Shown one piece after another: positions 59,878-64,000 of a stretch of 64,000 bases of DNA. The notes under the pieces were generated by a model that was given only the letters and a program-made list of their open reading frames with translations, searched no databases and was not told the DNA's origin. The stretch spans positions 16,700 to 80,699 of the forward strand of contig JAHEKV010000006.1 of NCBI GenBank assembly GCA_024638165.1. The letters are read 5' to 3'. Position 1 is the stretch's first letter. Every line of letters begins with the position of its first letter. Both the position numbers and the translations under genes were made by a program. Origin of the DNA: Flavobacteriaceae bacterium (GTDB lineage: Bacteria > Bacteroidota > Bacteroidia > Flavobacteriales > Flavobacteriaceae).

Positions 59878-61263
59878 ATGAATCGAAGATCTTTTCTGCA
59901 AACCAGTAGTTTGAGCGCAGCCTCTGTAGGTGCGCTCTCTGTTTCTTGTACCGGTGCCTTAGGCAGTTTGACCGAAAGGCCTAGTGATCAAAAATATATG
60001 GGTGATTTTGCAGCCGATCCCCTAGAAAAGGTTCGCGCAGCATTTATAGGCCTAGGTTATCGCGGAAAAGGCCATCTTGATTTCTTTGCTACTCTTGAAG
60101 GAACCGAGGTGGTGGCATTATCTGATTTATATGAGGATAACATTGAGAAGAGTATAGAGATCTTAAGTAAAAGCGATCGAGATACGACTTCGGTAAAGAG
60201 GTATTCGGGATCTGAGAAGGCTTGGATGCAAATGCTCGAAGAGGTACGACCTGATGTGGTCTTTATCTCAACGAATTGGACGAATCATGCTCCTATGTGT
60301 ATTGAGAGTATGAAAATGGGAGCCCATGCCTTTGTGGAGGTGCCTATGGCACTGACGATTGAAGAGTTGTGGGATGTGGTGAATACCTCTGAAAAGGCGG
60401 GTAAGCATTGCATGATGATGGAAAATGTGAATTACTCTCGCGACGAATTAATGTTTTTGAACATGTGTCGCCAGGGTGCGATCGGGGAGTTACTTCATGC
60501 AGAAGCTGCCTACATCCATGAGCTTCGTTGGCAGATGGACGAGGTTGAACGTGGAACGGGTTCTTGGCGAACCTATCACTATGCACATCGAAATGGGAAT
60601 TTGTATCCGACTCATGGCTTAGGGCCAGTGGCACAATACATGAATTTGGGTAGAGGAGAGGATCAATTTAAGCGATTGACCTCATTTTCAACACCGGCTA
60701 GAGGTCGTCAGCTGTATGCTGAGAAAAATTATCCCGCAGACCACAAATGGAATACCCTTGATTTTAAAGGAGGTGATCTAAACACTTCGCTGATTAAGAC
60801 CCACCTTGGACGCACGATTATGGTTCAATGGGATGAGACTTCACCAAGGCCTTATACGCGGCATAATTTGATTCAAGGTACTAAAGGTATTTTGGCGGGA
60901 TTCCCAACAAGAGCTGCTTTTGATGGAGGGTTCGAAGGTTTAAGTGAAGACCACCACCGCTGGATTCAAGGAGAGCAGTTGGAGCAATTGTATGAGAAGT
61001 ATGACCATCCGTTATACAAACGTTTAAATTCAGCGGCAGCAGGTAGCGGACACGGAGGAATGGACGGTATCATGATGTACCGAATCGTCGAATGTCTTCA
61101 GAAAGGGTTACCGCTCGATCAAAACGTTTATGAAGGAGCCCTTTGGAGTAGTGTTACCGAGCTGAGTCAACGATCCGTAGCTAGCGATGGAATGCCTCAA
61201 GATTTCGCAGACTTCACCAGAGGGGATTGGAAAACGACTCAACCTCTGGCTATAATAGATTAA
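59878..61263 (+). CDS. GH109-like Gfo/Idh/MocA family protein, Tat-exported
   Basis: A 461-residue protein with a twin-arginine signal (NRRSFLQTSSLSAAS). The Rossmann domain begins AAFIGLGYRGKGHLDF and continues with VVALSDLYEDN. FISTNWTNHAPMCIE and VEVPMALTIEELW complete the nucleotide site. YPTHGLGPVAQYMNLGRG and SGHGGMDGIMMYRIVE match the GH109 alpha-N-acetylgalactosaminidases, which use tightly bound NAD to cleave GalNAc. A dehydrogenase role cannot be excluded. Its end overlaps the convergent GntP gene by 14 bases. Confidence 0.85.
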   Translation: MNRRSFLQTSSLSAASVGALSVSCTGALGSLTERPSDQKYMGDFAADPLEKVRAAFIGLGYRGKGHLDFFATLEGTEVVALSDLYEDNIEKSIEILSKSDRDTTSVKRYSGSEKAWMQMLEEVRPDVVFISTNWTNHAPMCIESMKMGAHAFVEVPMALTIEELWDVVNTSEKAGKHCMMMENVNYSRDELMFLNMCRQGAIGELLHAEAAYIHELRWQMDEVERGTGSWRTYHYAHRNGNLYPTHGLGPVAQYMNLGRGEDQFKRLTSFSTPARGRQLYAEKNYPADHKWNTLDFKGGDLNTSLIKTHLGRTIMVQWDETSPRPYTRHNLIQGTKGILAGFPTRAAFDGGFEGLSEDHHRWIQGEQLEQLYEKYDHPLYKRLNSAAAGSGHGGMDGIMMYRIVECLQKGLPLDQNVYEGALWSSVTELSQRSVASDGMPQDFADFTRGDWKTTQPLAIID

Positions 61264-62551
61264 GGGTTGAGGAGATCAAATATCCGGTAATCACTATAAT
61301 AAGACCTGCAATTCCTTGCAGAAGGGTAGCAAAGGTGTGGTAACGATAGGCTTCTTTGACGCTTAGATTTCCGAACTGAGAGACAATCCAGAAATAAGAA
61401 TCGTTCGCATGGGATACGGTCATTGAGCCAATTCCAACCGCGATTACTACCCAAGTTTTCCCTAAATCAGAATCTAGCCCCAAGGTCGCAAGCATTGGGA
61501 ATACCATCGCCGAAGCAGTAATAATAGCAACCGTCGAGGAGCCTTGAGCGCTTTTCAACAATGCTGCGATCAAGAAGGGAATAAGGAGTCCCAACTCAGG
61601 ATACAAGAGATGCTCGGCTACAAATTCAGCCACAGGAAGTTTACTAATCACTAGCCCCAGAGTGCCTCCCATAGCGGTGATCAATAAAATGGGGGCGGCC
61701 GTTTGTATCCCCTTGTTGACTACTTCACTTAAGAAAGATTCGGTCTTTGTAAATCGACCTAGTCGAAACGAAAGTACCATACCTACTCCAAGAGCCAGGG
61801 TAGGATCGATCTTGAAGTGATTTGAAAAACTACTAAGCCCTATGAGTAAGAGCGGAATTAAAATCGGTGCAATCGCCAACTTTAATGAGGGTAATTCCTC
61901 TACGTTTTCTTCTTCGGTTTCGGGTAGTTGTATCTCAAGCGAAACTCGTTTTGAAACCCGCTGGGCAAAGGCTGCTCCAACGAGCATTAAAAGAAACGCC
62001 ACAGAGCCTCCCATGATAATCAGTAATCCTAAGTCGTTGAGTTCTAAGTTTGCTGCTGCTGCAAGAGGCCCAGGAGTGGGTGGTATAAGCACATGAGTCG
62101 CAAATAACCCGGTTGAAAGCGCAATGGTCAGAGCTAGCAGCGGAACCCCTGATTTCTGCGATAAACGCTTGTTTAGAGAGGATAAAATTACAAAGGCTGA
62201 GTCGCAGAAAACTGGAATTGAAACCAGATAGCCAATGATTGCTACGGTATAGGGTAGCGGCAAAAAAGAAAGTCTAGAAAGCATCGAGATCGCAATTCTC
62301 TTAGTTGCTCCTGATTGCTCTAGGGCTACACCGATGATTGAACCAAATACAATAAGCAGACCAATACTTTTTACGGTCTTCCCGAACCCTTCGCTTAATA
62401 GGGGTCCTATTTCTTGAGGGTCGACCCCTGTAGCTAGCGCCAGAAACAAACTTGCAAGCAGCAATACCAAAAAGGCGGGCCACTTCAATTTTGAAGTTCC
62501 GTAGATAATAAAAGCTAATGCGGCTAGTAGTGATAAAAGGGCAGTGATCAT
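61250..62551 (-). CDS. GntP-family gluconate/glycerate permease
   Basis: A 433-residue inner membrane permease with about 12 helices. GVDPQEIGPLLSEGFGKTVKS, GSIIGVALEQSGATKRIA and VFCDSAFVILSSLNKRLS are GntP signatures (in blocks). SAQGSSTVAIITASAM is the substrate-binding region. The family imports gluconate, glycerate or related acids with H+. It begins on the last base of glycerate kinase's stop, so glycerate or a related acid is the likely substrate. Confidence 0.92.
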   Translation of the reverse strand: MITALLSLLAALAFIIYGTSKLKWPAFLVLLLASLFLALATGVDPQEIGPLLSEGFGKTVKSIGLLIVFGSIIGVALEQSGATKRIAISMLSRLSFLPLPYTVAIIGYLVSIPVFCDSAFVILSSLNKRLSQKSGVPLLALTIALSTGLFATHVLIPPTPGPLAAAANLELNDLGLLIIMGGSVAFLLMLVGAAFAQRVSKRVSLEIQLPETEEENVEELPSLKLAIAPILIPLLLIGLSSFSNHFKIDPTLALGVGMVLSFRLGRFTKTESFLSEVVNKGIQTAAPILLITAMGGTLGLVISKLPVAEFVAEHLLYPELGLLIPFLIAALLKSAQGSSTVAIITASAMVFPMLATLGLDSDLGKTWVVIAVGIGSMTVSHANDSYFWIVSQFGNLSVKEAYRYHTFATLLQGIAGLIIVITGYLISSTLNLL

Positions 62552-63675
62552 TATTTTTTGGCAGTTTGATAGAGTTTAAAGACACGTTGTGCGGTCGATT
62601 CTAAAAGTTCAGCAGCGTTGCTTATGCTCTCTTCAAGCGTGCAAGGTTTACTTTGAATACTAAAAACAGCGTCTATTCCCAAGGCGTATAGAGGGTCTAA
62701 ATGTTCACCAATACTACCGGCAAGAACTACTACAGGTTTGTCGTGTTTTTTGGCAAGTTTCGCCACTCCGACAGGCAGTTTGCCCTCAAGGCTTTGTCCA
62801 TCGATGCGACCCTCTGCTGTAATAATAAGATCAGATGCTGCGATTTGTTCTTCTAATTGAGACAACTCAGCGAGAAGTTCGAATCCCGAAACTAGTTCAG
62901 CTCCTAGTAGCCCGTGGAGTCCTGCGGCGCACCCGCCCGCGGCACCTGCACCGGGGACCTCTGCCACCGATTTTTGGGTAAGTAATTCGATGTGTTTACT
63001 AAAATTAGCCAGGCCAGCTTCTAACTGGGGTTCCGTTTCAGGAGTCGCTCCTTTTTGTGGTCCATAAACGGCAGTAGCTCCTTGCTTCCCTAGTAATGGG
63101 TTATTCACATCGCAGGCTACTTTTAATTGAAATTGAGGAATGGCTTCGACGTCGATGTGATCGAGCTCGGTTAAAAATCCGCCACCGGGTAAAAGCATTT
63201 CGCCTTCAGCGTCAGAGAATAGACCTCCTAGTGCAGATAAAATCCCAGTTCCACCATCATTGGTTGCGCTGCCACCAATACCTAAATAGATCTCTTCTGC
63301 TCCGTGATCCAGAGCGTGTCTGATTTGCAAGCCAGTCCCATAGGTCGAGGCCAACATAGGATTTCTTTTGTCCACTTCAATTTGGGCGAGCCCTGAGGCC
63401 TGAGAAAGTTCAATCCAGGCCGCTTTACGATCGGCAAATCGAAAGTAGGGAGCCTTAATGGATCGACCCATCGCATTGATAGTGCTCGTGGTGACCAATT
63501 CTCCTTCAAAGAGGTTTTGGAGAAGATCTAAAGCGCCTTCACCTCCGTCTGAAAAGGGTAATTGTTTTACCGTAATCTCGGGGTCAACGGAATGAATTCC
63601 CCTTGCGATCGCGTCGGCTACTTCTTTGGCGCTAAGACTTTCTTTGAAAGAATCGGGAACGACAAGTAGTTGCAT
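62551..63675 (-). CDS. Glycerate kinase (GarK/GlxK type)
   Basis: A 374-residue class II glycerate kinase that phosphorylates glycerate with ATP. VVPDSFKESLSAKEVADAIA is the N-terminal signature. IYLGIGGSATNDGGTGILSALG is the glycine-rich loop (in blocks), VACDVNNPLLG and TAEGRIDGQSLEGKLP the catalytic and ATP sites. It sits between the amidohydrolase (2-base gap) and the GntP gene (1-base overlap) in one operon. Confidence 0.95.
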   Translation of the reverse strand: MQLLVVPDSFKESLSAKEVADAIARGIHSVDPEITVKQLPFSDGGEGALDLLQNLFEGELVTTSTINAMGRSIKAPYFRFADRKAAWIELSQASGLAQIEVDKRNPMLASTYGTGLQIRHALDHGAEEIYLGIGGSATNDGGTGILSALGGLFSDAEGEMLLPGGGFLTELDHIDVEAIPQFQLKVACDVNNPLLGKQGATAVYGPQKGATPETEPQLEAGLANFSKHIELLTQKSVAEVPGAGAAGGCAAGLHGLLGAELVSGFELLAELSQLEEQIAASDLIITAEGRIDGQSLEGKLPVGVAKLAKKHDKPVVVLAGSIGEHLDPLYALGIDAVFSIQSKPCTLEESISNAAELLESTAQRVFKLYQTAKK

Positions 63676-63677
63676 TC

Positions 63678-64000
63678 TTAGTTAACTCCCGGTTGCTTGA
63701 TTTCAAAACCTTCTTTGTCTTTGGCTTCTTGAACCATATTTCTGACTTTGACTAGTAGCCCTTTCGCGTCGTAAATAACTCCGTTGCTGATGGTGTATTT
63801 GATACCTCCAGCGCGAACCACCTCGTTGTCTTCAGTAAGTCGAACAGCTCCGGTACCATAAAGCACTTTGAAGTTTTTAAGCGGATTCTCCTCGACGATC
63901 ACAAAGTCGGCTTGTTTTCCAACTTCCACGCTGCCGATTTGATCGGCAATACCTAAGGCTTCTGCACCGTTGAGGGTGGCTGAACGAATCACTTCGAGCG
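63678..64000 (-). CDS. Amidohydrolase family protein, C-terminal part (5' end beyond window)
   Basis: The C-terminal 107 residues of a metal-dependent amidohydrolase. IRSATLNGAEALGIADQIGSVEVGKQADFVIVEENP is the typical end of the barrel plus the beta-sandwich return (in blocks). The frame stays open to the window edge, so the GTG at 63992 is an internal Val, not the start. The metal-ligand region lies outside, so substrate cannot be judged. It is the first visible gene of the glycerate kinase-GntP operon. Confidence 0.82.
   Translation of the reverse strand, partial: LEVIRSATLNGAEALGIADQIGSVEVGKQADFVIVEENPLKNFKVLYGTGAVRLTEDNEVVRAGGIKYTISNGVIYDAKGLLVKVRNMVQEAKDKEGFEIKQPGVN

Noticed and set aside
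62301..62585. Minus-strand open frame overlapping the GntP gene start
   Set aside because: It runs in a different frame inside the GntP gene, with no recognisable protein features.
1..64000. rRNA, tRNA, CRISPR array, transposase or phage genes
   Set aside because: I found none; intergenic gaps are short (the largest about 230 bases, at 6354-6579) and hold promoter-like or terminator-like sequence only.

Overview
The window comes from a Bacteroidota chromosome, most likely a (probably marine) member of the Flavobacteriales. The basis is: many start codons preceded by the Bacteroidota -7 promoter element TAnnTTTG, few Shine-Dalgarno sites, a TonB receptor with an N-terminal carboxypeptidase-like domain, DUF4296, YceI proteins, an orphan LuxE-type gene and a mevalonate pathway. 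The family or genus cannot be fixed from the sequence. Coding density is very high: there is no gene-free stretch longer than about 230 bases, and many neighbours overlap by 1 to 64 bases. I saw no rRNA, tRNA, CRISPR array, prophage or insertion sequence. Layout, 1-18 kb: a polyprenol-linked glycosylation pair (GT39, cut by the window edge, and a Dpm1-like GT2), dihydroorotase, DUF4296 lipoprotein, an epimerase, tyrS and a LuxE-like protein. Then come a beta-helix lipoprotein, a TonB receptor and a PhoB/PhoR-like two-component system, a glycosyltransferase, trmB, a LysE exporter, an alkyltransferase-like protein, and an Fe-S/redox block (Mrp, Nfu, ferredoxin-NADP reductase, ferredoxin). 18-36 kb: an MsbA-type ABC exporter, a penicillin-acylase lipoprotein, a secreted protein of unknown function, and an alpha-glucan operon (sodium symporter, beta-phosphoglucomutase, GH65 phosphorylase, GH13 amylase) ending in a glycerophosphodiesterase. 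This faces the glpK-glpF glycerol uptake pair. Mevalonate diphosphate decarboxylase, a mevalonate-kinase-like GHMP kinase, a UbiA prenyltransferase and an RluB-type pseudouridine synthase follow. 36-45 kb: an eight-gene minus-strand operon that I read as an arsenosugar-type cluster: TIGR04282-like transferase, purine nucleoside phosphorylase, ArsM-like methyltransferase, FAD oxidoreductase, membrane 4Fe-4S protein, two GT2 enzymes and a membrane GT. The radical SAM partner ArsS is not in the window. 45-64 kb: a GH32 fructan hydrolase lipoprotein. Next is a redox run of Rieske lipoprotein, His-rich four-helix membrane protein, two YceI proteins, a PAS protein and an aldehyde dehydrogenase. A DtxR-type regulator is coupled to glpD. 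Then follow a TetR-ABC-HlyD-TolC export operon whose ABC nucleotide-binding domain lacks the usual catalytic motifs, a nucleotidyltransferase/GHMP kinase pair, a GH109-like oxidoreductase-fold glycosidase, and an operon of amidohydrolase (cut by the window edge), glycerate kinase and GntP permease. How the genes work together: polyprenol and nucleotide-sugar chemistry recurs (GT39/Dpm1, mevalonate/UbiA, several GTs, kinase plus nucleotidyltransferase). Glycerol metabolism is spread over two loci (GDPD, glpF, glpK; and glpD). The most unusual modules are the arsenosugar-type operon, the Rieske/YceI redox operon, the phosphate-regulon-like TonB receptor locus and the exporter with a degenerate ATPase.
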